In this document: positions 45,736 through 54,055 of the stretch, in pieces
Layout: each line of letters starts with the position of its first letter
Numbering within the stretch: position 1 is the stretch's first letter
Assembly (NCBI GenBank): GCA_021805565.1
Contig: JAJZFA010000023.1
Coordinates: 1-56,625 of the forward strand
Direction: 5' to 3'
Source of the DNA: Pseudomonadota bacterium
GTDB lineage: Bacteria; Pseudomonadota; Alphaproteobacteria; Acetobacterales; Acetobacteraceae
Length of the DNA: 56,625 nt
Notes under the pieces: generated by a model
What the model saw: only the letters and a program-made list of their open reading frames with translations
Database searches by the model: none
What the model was told of the DNA's origin: nothing
Program-made: the position numbers and the translations under genes

Positions 45736-46538
45736 CCGCATCCATTCAGGACCGGGTGGATGCGGCGATCGACCTTGCCGAACGGGCCGGCGAACTGGCG
45801 ATGGAGATGCGCCCGCCGTCCGGATCGGCGCAGGCCTCGCTGAAAGGCCCGCAGGACTGGGTCACCGAGGCCGATGGCGCCGTCGAACGCTTTCTGTCGG
45901 GGGAACTCGCCGCCGCCTTTCCCGCCGACGGCTTCCAGGGCGAGGAAGGCGGTATTACCCGCACCGGACGCCTGCGCTGGATTGTCGATCCGATCGACGG
46001 AACCGCCAATTTCGCCCGTGGCGGTGCCCGCTTTTGCGTATCGATCGCCTGCTTCGACGGCGATCTTCCGCTGATCGGGGCGATTGCCGCGCCGGCATTG
46101 CGGGAGACAGTCTGGGCGTGGCGCGGCGGCGGCGCATGGCTGAACGGCGAGGCGATCCGAACGGCGGAGACACGCGATCCTGCTCAGGCGATCATGGAAG
46201 TTGGCTGGTCCCGCCGAAGCCCCGACGCGGACTACCTGAAGCTATGCGGCCACATCCTGGCCGGCGGTACCAGCCTGCGACAGGGCGGTTCCGGCGCGCT
46301 GGGGCTGGCCGATGTCGCGGCCGGGCGCCTGGACGGCTATGCGGAACTGCACATCAACCTGTGGGACGTTGCCGCCGCACTGGTGATCCTGCGGGAAGCC
46401 GGTGCGATAGTCAGCGATTTCATGGCCGGGGGCGGCGCGACGGCGGGCAATGCCCTTATCGCCTGCGCGCCAGGACTGGCAGACGCCTGGTCCGGCCTGC
46501 CGGGATTGCCGCGACCCGGAGCGATCGTTGCCGGATAA
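45732..46538 (+). CDS. Inositol monophosphatase family protein
   Basis: A 268-residue phosphatase of the IMPase/SuhB/CysQ superfamily. The metal-binding motifs are FQGEEGG, WIVDPIDGTANFARGG and a C-terminal LWDVAAALVILREAG. It would remove phosphate from inositol-1-phosphate, histidinol phosphate or PAP; subfamily not clear. GTG at 45732 overlaps the stop of the TetR-like gene. It is convergent with smc, with 23 bases between stops. Confidence 0.9.
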   Translation: MTASIQDRVDAAIDLAERAGELAMEMRPPSGSAQASLKGPQDWVTEADGAVERFLSGELAAAFPADGFQGEEGGITRTGRLRWIVDPIDGTANFARGGARFCVSIACFDGDLPLIGAIAAPALRETVWAWRGGGAWLNGEAIRTAETRDPAQAIMEVGWSRRSPDADYLKLCGHILAGGTSLRQGGSGALGLADVAAGRLDGYAELHINLWDVAAALVILREAGAIVSDFMAGGGATAGNALIACAPGLADAWSGLPGLPRPGAIVAG

Positions 46539-46561
46539 GCCTATCGTGCGGGCTGGACTTC

Positions 46562-49500
46562 CTACTCGGCTGCCAGCCGGTGCGGATCGATCGATTCCGT
46601 TGCCCGGGCGAGATCCACCGACAGCAGCCGCGATATTCCGCGTTCCTGCATCGTCACGCCATACAGCCGGTCCATCCGGCCCATCGTCAGCGGATGATGC
46701 GTTACCACCAGAAACCGCGTCGCGGTTTCGCGCACCATGTCCTCCAGCAGCGTGCAAAACCGCTCCACATTGGCGTCGTCCAGCGGCGCGTCCACCTCGT
46801 CCAGCACGCAAACCGGCGCGGGATTGCAGCGGAACACCGCGAAAATCAGCGACAAAGCCGTCAGTGCCTGCTCCCCGCCGGACAATAACGATAGCGTCGC
46901 CAGTTTCTTCCCCGGCGGTTGGGCATAAATCTCCAGCCCTGCTTCCAGCGGATCGTCCGACCCGACCAGCGCCAGATGCGCCCGCCCGCCGCCGAACATC
47001 CGCGCGAACAACTGCTGGAAGTTTTTGTCCACCTCCTGGAACACCTCGTTCAGCCGTTCCCGTCCCTCGCGATTGAGGTGCCCGATCGATCCCCGCAGTT
47101 TCGCGATCGCCGTCGTCAACTCATCCCGCTCGGTTTCGATCGTGCCGATCTGCTTTTCCACATCGGCGGCTTCCTGTTCGGCGCGGAGGTTGACCGGCCC
47201 CATCTCCTCGCGTTCCTTCAGTTGCCGTTCCAGGCGCCGGCGCGCCTTGTCCTCGGCGTCCTGCGATACATCCGAAGGTGGGTCCGGCAACGCCGGGGTC
47301 GCCCCGAGCCGTTCCAGAATGCGTTCGGCCACCGTGCCCCAGGCGTGATTGGCCTGCTGCGCCGCACCCTCCGCGCGAACCGCATCCTCCCGCCGCGCGG
47401 CCAAGGCCGCCTCGGCCGACCGCGCGGCACGATCCGTGTCCGCGGCGGCGGTCAAAGCCGCCGATAATGCCTCCGCCGCCCGCCGGTGATCGGCTTCGGC
47501 CGCCGATAACGCATCCAACGCCGCTGCCCGCCGCGCGGCGATCTCGGCCGGCCTTGTCTCCAGTGCCCGCAATCCGGCCTCGGCCTCGGTTTGCCGAGCG
47601 GTCAGGTCGGCGACCCGTCCGGCGGCGTCTTTCGACCGTTCGGCCCAGCCGGCCCGTTCCGCGATAATCGCCCGTCGCCGGTTGACGCGCGCGGCGTGGT
47701 CCCGAACCAGCGAATCGCGTTCCGCCCGTGCGGTATTTTCCCGCGACCGGACCGCCGACAGCGCCGTCCGGGCCTGCTCCACCGCCGCCCGCAACGCCGC
47801 GATATCCGGCAAGGCGGTACTGGACGCGCGCACCTGCGCCAGTGCCTCCGCCGCCTCATCCCGTTCCGCCGTCGCCCGCGACAGCCGGTCGTCCGCCCCC
47901 GCCAAACGCGCCGCCGCCGTCGCGACCTGATTGCGCAAGCCGGCCAGGCCGGCGCGCGCCCGGTCCAGTTTTTGTTCCCACTCCCGCCGGCCGGCGCGCG
48001 CGGTTTGTTCCGCCGTCGCCGCGGCTTGCGATGCACTGTCCGCCGCTGAACGGATCGCCCGCGCTGCCGTCGCCTCGTGCTCCGCCGCGGCCAGTCGGGT
48101 CCGCAGGCCGGTCAGCCGGTTGCGCTGCACCAGCCGAACCGCCGCCTGGGTCGGTGTGCCGGCCCGGATGGTATAACCGTCCCACCGCCAGATCGCCCCG
48201 GCGCGGGAGACCAGGGACTGTCCCGGCTGCAAACTGGACTGCTGCCCGAAGCCATCCTCGTCCGTCTCGACCAGTCCGATTTGCGACAGGGAACGAGCCA
48301 GGGCCGGGGGGCCCTGCACCGATGTGGCCAACGGCACGGCGCCGGCCGGCAACGCGGGCGGCGGATCGAACGGCGGCAGATCACGCCAGTGGCGCGCCGC
48401 ACCGGGGTTCAGCGCGGACGTCAGTTCCTCGCCCAGAACCGCGCCGAGTGCTGCTTCCAGCCCATCCGCCACGGTCAGCGAGTCGATCATCGGCGGCCAC
48501 CGTTCGCCGTCCTTTACGGCTAAGACCTCGGCCAGCGCCTGCGCTTCCGCTGCCAGCCGGGCGCGGGCGGACTCCGTAGCCGCCTGTTTGTCGCGCGCCG
48601 AGGCCAACGCCGCCGCCGTTGCCGCCCGATCGTGTTCGGCGCGTTCCAGCACCGATCGGATCGCCGTCAAGGCCGTTTCCGCCTCGCCGGCATCGTGTTC
48701 GGCCCGAACCACGAACGCCGCGTCCACCTGCTGGGCCGCGATTGTCTCGCGGTCGCGGTGCGCGATCCGGACCTGCTCGTTTAGCCGGTTCGACCGCTGT
48801 TCCGCCTGCGCCAAAAGCTGAGCCGCCGCGTGCGCCCTGGCATTCGCCTCCGCCGCCGCTTCGGTTGCCCGGTTCGCCTCCGCCTCGGCCGCGCGAACCC
48901 CATCCGCCGCCGCGAGACAAGCCGCTTCGGCGGCCGCTGCTCGCGCATCGTGCCCTGAATCGGCTTCGGTCAGCGTGGTTTGCTCCGTGGCCAGGCGCCC
49001 ATCCGCCGCGGCTGCGTCCTGTTGCAACTGCCCGGCATGGGCAAGGTCCTGACGAAGCTGCACGATTCGCCGCTGCGCTTCGCCCAGGGCAATTTTGGCC
49101 TGCTGTTCCTCGCCCGCGATCTGTTCCCGCGAAACGCGATGGCGTTCCAGAACGGTGCGGGCATCGGCCTCGATGTCGCGCAATGGGGGCAGGGTGGCCG
49201 TTGCTTCGGTCGCGCGCGCGGTTGCCGCCGTGGCTGCCGCCGTCGCCGCCGCTACGGCCGCCGCCGCATCGTGTAACGCCGCCGCGGCCCGGTCGCGCAC
49301 CGCATCGACGCGGGCACGCTGCAAGGACAGCAACGCCGCCTCGGCTTCCCGGATGCCGCCCGACATGGTGCGATACCGGCTGGCTTGACGGGCCTGGCGC
49401 TTCAGATTGCCCAACTGGCTTTCAAGCTGCGCCCGTAAATCCTCGGCGCGGGCAAGATTGGCTTCGGCCGCGCGCAATTTCAGCTCTGCCTCATGCCGCC

Positions 49501-50032
49501 TTGCATGCAAGCCGGTGATATTGGCGGCTTCTTCCAGCAAAACGCGGCGTTCTTCCGCTTTGGCACCGACCAGCGCGCCGACGCGCCCCTGGCTGACCAT
49601 CGCCGAGGCGCGCGAACCCGACGCCAGATCGGCGAACAGCGTCTGCACGTCGCGGGCGCGGGCTTCCTTGCCGTTGATCCGGTACGCCGATCCATTGCCG
49701 CGTTCGATCCGGCGGACGATTTCCAGTTCCGGCTGTTCGTGGAACGGCGGCGGCGCGCGTCCTTCCGCTTCGTCGAGATACAGCGTCACTTCCGCGATGT
49801 TACGCGATGCCCGGCCGGCCGTGCCGGCGAAGATGACATCCTCCATCTCTCCGCCGCGCATGGTGCGGGCGTTGCTTTCGCCCATCGCCCAGCGCAGTGC
49901 CTCCACCACATTGGACTTACCGCACCCATTGGGTCCGACGATTCCGGTCAGTCCGGGCAGGATCTCCACGCTGACGGGTTCGGCGAAACTTTTGAACCCG
50001 GCGATGCGAAGGCGGCGAAAGCTGACCGGCAA
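46562..50032 (-). CDS. smc: Chromosome segregation protein SMC
   Basis: A 1156-residue SMC. The head has Walker A VGPNGCGKSNVVEAL at 32-46 and, at the C-terminus, signature LSGGEQALTALSLIFA near 1050 and Walker B PVCVLDEVDAPLDD near 1073-1086. Two long Ala/Glu/Arg-rich coiled coils flank a hinge at roughly residues 500-640. With ScpA/B it forms the condensin ring. The composition is very alanine-rich, typical of GC-rich alphaproteobacteria. It follows a DsbA-like gene after 18 bases and is probably in one operon with it. Confidence 0.97.
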   Translation of the reverse strand: MPVSFRRLRIAGFKSFAEPVSVEILPGLTGIVGPNGCGKSNVVEALRWAMGESNARTMRGGEMEDVIFAGTAGRASRNIAEVTLYLDEAEGRAPPPFHEQPELEIVRRIERGNGSAYRINGKEARARDVQTLFADLASGSRASAMVSQGRVGALVGAKAEERRVLLEEAANITGLHARRHEAELKLRAAEANLARAEDLRAQLESQLGNLKRQARQASRYRTMSGGIREAEAALLSLQRARVDAVRDRAAAALHDAAAAVAAATAAATAATARATEATATLPPLRDIEADARTVLERHRVSREQIAGEEQQAKIALGEAQRRIVQLRQDLAHAGQLQQDAAAADGRLATEQTTLTEADSGHDARAAAAEAACLAAADGVRAAEAEANRATEAAAEANARAHAAAQLLAQAEQRSNRLNEQVRIAHRDRETIAAQQVDAAFVVRAEHDAGEAETALTAIRSVLERAEHDRAATAAALASARDKQAATESARARLAAEAQALAEVLAVKDGERWPPMIDSLTVADGLEAALGAVLGEELTSALNPGAARHWRDLPPFDPPPALPAGAVPLATSVQGPPALARSLSQIGLVETDEDGFGQQSSLQPGQSLVSRAGAIWRWDGYTIRAGTPTQAAVRLVQRNRLTGLRTRLAAAEHEATAARAIRSAADSASQAAATAEQTARAGRREWEQKLDRARAGLAGLRNQVATAAARLAGADDRLSRATAERDEAAEALAQVRASSTALPDIAALRAAVEQARTALSAVRSRENTARAERDSLVRDHAARVNRRRAIIAERAGWAERSKDAAGRVADLTARQTEAEAGLRALETRPAEIAARRAAALDALSAAEADHRRAAEALSAALTAAADTDRAARSAEAALAARREDAVRAEGAAQQANHAWGTVAERILERLGATPALPDPPSDVSQDAEDKARRRLERQLKEREEMGPVNLRAEQEAADVEKQIGTIETERDELTTAIAKLRGSIGHLNREGRERLNEVFQEVDKNFQQLFARMFGGGRAHLALVGSDDPLEAGLEIYAQPPGKKLATLSLLSGGEQALTALSLIFAVFRCNPAPVCVLDEVDAPLDDANVERFCTLLEDMVRETATRFLVVTHHPLTMGRMDRLYGVTMQERGISRLLSVDLARATESIDPHRLAAE

Positions 50033-50050
50033 TGGCGAATCCTTTATCGG

Positions 50051-50668
50051 TTACGACGAGACCAGCTTGTGGAACGCCTCGTAGCTCATTTCGCCCGCGT
50101 ATTTTTTGCCGCCGGTGACGAAGCTGGGTGTCGAGTCGATCTTCCACATGTCGCTGTCGGTTTTCTGCTGCTGGACGATCCAGGTCCGCAGGCCGTTATC
50201 GCCGATCGCCTTGTCGAAGGTTTCCCGGCTCATGCCCGCCAGGCCGGCGATCTTCCACAGTTCCTCGGTCGGATCGGTGCCGCGGCCGAACGCCCAGCGA
50301 TCCTGGCTGGCGAACAGGGCGTCGATGAACGGTTCATACCGGTCCACCGGCAGATAGCGCGCGACCATGGCGGCGGTCAGCGCGACGCGGTCCAGCGGGT
50401 AGTCGTGGAACACCCATTTCACCGAACCGGTATCGATCAGGTTTTTTTTGATCTCGGGCAGGGTGCCTTGCGCGAAGGCGGCACAATGGGTGCAGGTGAG
50501 CGAAAAATATTCGTTCACCGTCACCTTGGCGTCGGGCTTGCCGATAAAGCGCTGGGCAAAATGTTCGGCATCGGGGTTGTCGTCGGCGCGCGCGGGCGAA
50601 CCGCGCAGGGCTGTCGCGCCCAGGCCGGCGGACACCACAGTTAGTAGGGAACGGCGGAGAATCGTCAT
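50051..50668 (-). CDS. DsbA-family thiol:disulfide protein
   Basis: A 205-residue exported protein. A twin-arginine-like signal (MTILRRSLLTVVSAGLGATA, cleavage near ARA-DDN) is followed by a thioredoxin fold. The CxxC active site is in YFSLTCTHCAAFAQG, and the cis-proline is in IDSTPSFVTGGKK. It would form or isomerise disulfides in the periplasm; it belongs to the DsbA/DsbG-like group often found next to smc and dciA in this order. GAGG lies 5 bases before the ATG. Confidence 0.92.
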   Translation of the reverse strand: MTILRRSLLTVVSAGLGATALRGSPARADDNPDAEHFAQRFIGKPDAKVTVNEYFSLTCTHCAAFAQGTLPEIKKNLIDTGSVKWVFHDYPLDRVALTAAMVARYLPVDRYEPFIDALFASQDRWAFGRGTDPTEELWKIAGLAGMSRETFDKAIGDNGLRTWIVQQQKTDSDMWKIDSTPSFVTGGKKYAGEMSYEAFHKLVSS

Positions 50669-50688
50669 TGGAACCTCTATATCTGGTA

Positions 50689-51195
50689 TTACAGGGACTT
50701 CAAGCGTCGTGTCGAGTGTTTGCTTCGCCCGATTACCACCCGGCCCAGGGCGGCCAGGGCGGATTTCAGGTCGCCTTCCGGCAGGCTGGCCACCGCTGCC
50801 TCGGCTTCCAGGATCGCTTCGGGCGGGGCCGGGCGGATGGGCGCGGCTTTGCGGGGCATGCCGGCCTGAGTGAACCGCAGCGTATGCACCGGCTGACCGC
50901 CCAGATGGGTGTTGATCCGGGCGATCACTTCCTGACCCACGTAGTGCAGGTCCATCGCCGCCGGGCCGGCGCAGGCGATGGTCAGCACGCCCCGTTCCAG
51001 CCGGCGAGGAACGGTCATCGAGGCCACTTTCGGCCCGACGATAATATCCCAGTCCTGCAGGATCTGGGCCGAGGCGGGATGATGTTTGCGGTAGGTCTGG
51101 CGGGTGACATCCGGCACCAGGCTGGCCAGGGCGCGCGGCCCGTGGACGAAGCGCGGCCGAACCGTCATACCGAGGCTTGTGTCGTCGTCCGTCAT
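50689..51195 (-). CDS. DciA/DUF721 family protein
   Basis: A 168-residue protein of the DUF721 family (DciA, the helicase loader used where DnaC is absent). SAQILQDWDIIVGPKVASMT, LERGVLTIACAGPAAMDLHY and EVIARINTHLGGQPVHTLRF form the conserved KH-like core (residues about 45-120). A Pro/Ala-rich tail follows. It lies 20 bases ahead of the DsbA-like gene. Start at 51195 assumed; the ATG at 51168 would avoid the 5' overlap with mutY. Function by family: loading DnaB onto DNA. Confidence 0.85.
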   Translation of the reverse strand: MTDDDTSLGMTVRPRFVHGPRALASLVPDVTRQTYRKHHPASAQILQDWDIIVGPKVASMTVPRRLERGVLTIACAGPAAMDLHYVGQEVIARINTHLGGQPVHTLRFTQAGMPRKAAPIRPAPPEAILEAEAAVASLPEGDLKSALAALGRVVIGRSKHSTRRLKSL

Positions 51196-52240
51196 CGTTT
51201 CCGCCCCCCCTGCCGCCGGTCTTCTGCATTGGTACGACCGCCATCGGCGACGGCTGCCGTGGCGGGCGGAGCCTGGCGAGACCCCCGACCCGTATCGCGT
51301 CTGGCTGAGCGAGATCATGCTACAGCAGACGACCGTCGGCGCGGTCATACCGTATTATGAGCGGTTCGTAAGCCGGTTTCCGACCGTGCGGGCGCTGGCC
51401 GATTCGCCGCTGGATGCGGTTTTATCCGCCTGGGCCGGGCTTGGGTATTACGCTCGTGCCCGCAATTTGCATGCCTGCGCGCGGGCGGTGGCGGACAGCG
51501 GCGGTTTTCCGTCGGATTTGGCGGGTTTGCAGGCGCTGCCGGGGATCGGCGCCTATACCGCAGCGGCGATCGGGGCGATCGCGTTCGGGCTGCCGGCGGT
51601 GCCGGTGGATGGGAATGTGGAACGGGTGGTTTCGCGGGTGTTCGCCATCGATCAGCCGATGCCCGCCGCCAAGCCGGCGATTCGCGACGCGGCGCTGAGG
51701 TTGGGTGCCGACCCCATGGCACGGGAGCGACCGAGCGATTTTGCTCAGGCGCTGTTCGATTTGGGGGCGACGGTGTGTACGCCGGGGGTACCCGCTTGCG
51801 GGGTTTGCCCGTGGGTGGGGGCGTGTGCCGCGCGCGCGCTGGGCATTCAGGCGTCGCTGCCGCGGAAGGCGCCGAAGAAAGTCCGGCCGGTGCGATATGG
51901 CGTGCATTTCTGGCTGACCGACGACGCGGGGTGCGTGCTGCTGCGGACCCGGCCGTATCAAGGTTTGTTGGGGGGCATGACCGAACTGCCGGGGACGGCG
52001 TGGCGGGCTACGCCCTGGGCGGTGGAGGACGCGATGGCGGACGCGCCGATGGCGGCGGCGTGGCGCGCGGCGGGGCAGGTGCGGCATGTCTTCACCCATT
52101 TCGAACTGATCCTGGACGTGCTGGCGGCGCATGTGCCGCGGGTGGAGGGGGCGGGATTCGCGGCGCGGCTGGATGCGCTGGACGATGCGGCGCTGCCTTC
52201 GGTGATGCGGAAATGCGTGCGGATGGCCGTCGCGTCCTGA
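51179..52240 (+). CDS. mutY: Adenine DNA glycosylase MutY
   Basis: A 353-residue enzyme that removes A opposite 8-oxoguanine. The opening HWYDRHRRRLPWR, then PYRVWLSEIMLQQTTV, the helix-hairpin-helix LQALPGIGAYTAAAIGAIAF with catalytic D in VPVDGNVERV, and the iron-sulfur cluster C-x6-C-x2-C-x5-C (CTPGVPACGVCPWVGAC) are all present. The C-terminal NUDIX-like domain (about 240-345) recognises the oxidised base. The likely start is GTG at 51179 with GAGG close upstream. This overlaps the divergent dciA start by 17 bases. Confidence 0.95.
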   Translation: MSSSVIVSAPPAAGLLHWYDRHRRRLPWRAEPGETPDPYRVWLSEIMLQQTTVGAVIPYYERFVSRFPTVRALADSPLDAVLSAWAGLGYYARARNLHACARAVADSGGFPSDLAGLQALPGIGAYTAAAIGAIAFGLPAVPVDGNVERVVSRVFAIDQPMPAAKPAIRDAALRLGADPMARERPSDFAQALFDLGATVCTPGVPACGVCPWVGACAARALGIQASLPRKAPKKVRPVRYGVHFWLTDDAGCVLLRTRPYQGLLGGMTELPGTAWRATPWAVEDAMADAPMAAAWRAAGQVRHVFTHFELILDVLAAHVPRVEGAGFAARLDALDDAALPSVMRKCVRMAVAS

Positions 52241-52285
52241 GTTGCTATAAGCCGCCTCGCAATTGCTTCTACCGCCCGAGGACCC

Positions 52286-53908
52286 ATGATTCGCCTGGAC
52301 ACGATTACGAAACAAAATGGCACGCGGCTGGTCTTTGTCGAGGCCTCGGCGGCGCTGCAAAAGGGCGAGAAGATCGGTCTGGTCGGCCCCAACGGCGCGG
52401 GCAAGACGACGCTGTTCCGGATGATCGCGGGGCAAGAGGAACCGGATGGCGGGCAGGTTCTGGTCGATCGCGGCGTGACCGTCGGGTTTTTCAGCCAGGA
52501 TGTGGGCGAAATGGCCGGCCGCAGCGCGGTGGCCGAAGTGATGGACGGTGCCGGCGCGGTCAGCGAAGTGGCCGCCGAACTGGCCGAGTTGGAGGCGGCC
52601 ATGGCGGACCCGGAGCGGGCCTCCGATTTAGATGCGATATTAGAACGGTTTGGCGATGTGCAATCCCGCTTCGAGGAACTGGGCGGTTACGCGCTGGACG
52701 GCAGGGCGCGCGAGGTGCTGGACGGTCTTGGTTTCAGTCAAGATATGATGGACGGCGATGTCGGGGTGTTGTCCGGCGGCTGGAAGATGCGCGTGGCGCT
52801 TGGGCGGATTTTACTGATGCGGCCCGATGTTATGCTGTTGGACGAACCAAGCAATCACTTGGATTTGGAGAGTTTGATTTGGCTGGAACAGTTTTTGGCG
52901 GGGTTCGATGGGGCGTTACTGATGACGTCTCACGACCGGGAGTTTATGAACCGCATCATTAACAAGGTCATCGAGATCGACGGCGGGGTTTTGACCGCGT
53001 TTTCGGGCGATTATGAATTTTACGAGCAGCAGCGGGCGTTGAACGAAAAGCACCAGAAGGCTCAGTTCGAGCGGCAGCAGGCGATGCTGGCGAAGGAGAT
53101 CAATTTTATCGAGAAGTTCAAGGCGCGGGCGTCGCATGCCGCGCAGGTGCAAAGCCGCGTCAAGAAGCTGGAGAAGATCGACCGGGTGGAGCCGCCGAAG
53201 CGTCGGCAGTCGGTGGCGTTCGATTTCGCCCCGGCGCCGCGGTCGGGCGAGGATGTGGCGGCGTTGCGGGGCGTGCATAAGCGCTATGGCAACCGGACGA
53301 TTTATGAGGGGCTGGATTTACTCGTGCGGCGGCGGGAACGGTGCTGCGTGCTGGGGGTGAACGGCGCGGGGAAATCGACGTTGCTGCGGTTGGTGGTGGG
53401 CGCGACCGAGCCGGATTCGGGGTCCGTGGTGCTGGGTGGCAGCGTGAAGCTGGGCTATTTCGCCCAGCACGCGATGGATTTGCTGGACGGCGACCGTTCG
53501 GTTTTCGGGACGTTGGAGGATGCGTTTCCGATGGCCGGGCAGGGGTCTTTGCGGTCCTTGGCGGGGGCGTTCGGGTTTTCGGGCGATGAGGTCGAGAAGC
53601 GCTGCCGCGTGCTGTCGGGCGGCAAGAAGGCTCGGTTGGTTATGGCGCTGATGCTGTACGATCCGCCGAATTTTCTGGTGCTGGACGAGCCGACAAACCA
53701 TTTGGATATCGCGACGAAAGAAATGCTGATCGGCGCGCTTTCGTCTTTTGAAGGAACGATGTTGTTTGTGTCGCACGACCGGCATTTTCTGGCGGCGTTG
53801 TCGAACCGGGTGTTGGAACTGACGCCGGACGGGGTTCATTTGTATGGCGGGGGCTATACGGAATATGTCGCTCGGACGGGGCATGAGGCGCCGGGGTTGC
53901 ATGGGTGA
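52286..53908 (+). CDS. ABC-F family ATPase
   Basis: A 540-residue soluble protein with two ABC cassettes and no membrane helices. Cassette 1: GPNGAGKTTLFRMI, LSGGWKMRVALGRIL, VMLLDEPSNHLD. The linker helices are around residues 245-310. Cassette 2: GVNGAGKSTLLRLV, LSGGKKARLVMALML, FLVLDEPTNHLD. ABC-F proteins act on stalled or idle ribosomes; the subfamily (YbiT-like or other) is not certain. The ATG follows GAGGACCC. It is 46 bases after mutY. Confidence 0.93.
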   Translation: MIRLDTITKQNGTRLVFVEASAALQKGEKIGLVGPNGAGKTTLFRMIAGQEEPDGGQVLVDRGVTVGFFSQDVGEMAGRSAVAEVMDGAGAVSEVAAELAELEAAMADPERASDLDAILERFGDVQSRFEELGGYALDGRAREVLDGLGFSQDMMDGDVGVLSGGWKMRVALGRILLMRPDVMLLDEPSNHLDLESLIWLEQFLAGFDGALLMTSHDREFMNRIINKVIEIDGGVLTAFSGDYEFYEQQRALNEKHQKAQFERQQAMLAKEINFIEKFKARASHAAQVQSRVKKLEKIDRVEPPKRRQSVAFDFAPAPRSGEDVAALRGVHKRYGNRTIYEGLDLLVRRRERCCVLGVNGAGKSTLLRLVVGATEPDSGSVVLGGSVKLGYFAQHAMDLLDGDRSVFGTLEDAFPMAGQGSLRSLAGAFGFSGDEVEKRCRVLSGGKKARLVMALMLYDPPNFLVLDEPTNHLDIATKEMLIGALSSFEGTMLFVSHDRHFLAALSNRVLELTPDGVHLYGGGYTEYVARTGHEAPGLHG

Positions 53909-54055
53909 GGGGGCGGGCGATTCGCGCCCCTGCCTTTGACGCACTCGCGATTCAGGGTGCATCTGGCGCAGATTCGCACGTTCGGATACCGTTCGGTTGT
54001 GCTACTTTTGGTTCGACGGTGTTCGGTATTTTGTGGGCAACAGGAGGCCCGCCTC

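Noticed and set aside
50669..51244. Extension of the DsbA-like protein through the dciA region
   Set aside because: The signal peptide and ribosome site at 50668 fix the start, and dciA occupies the upstream DNA in another frame.
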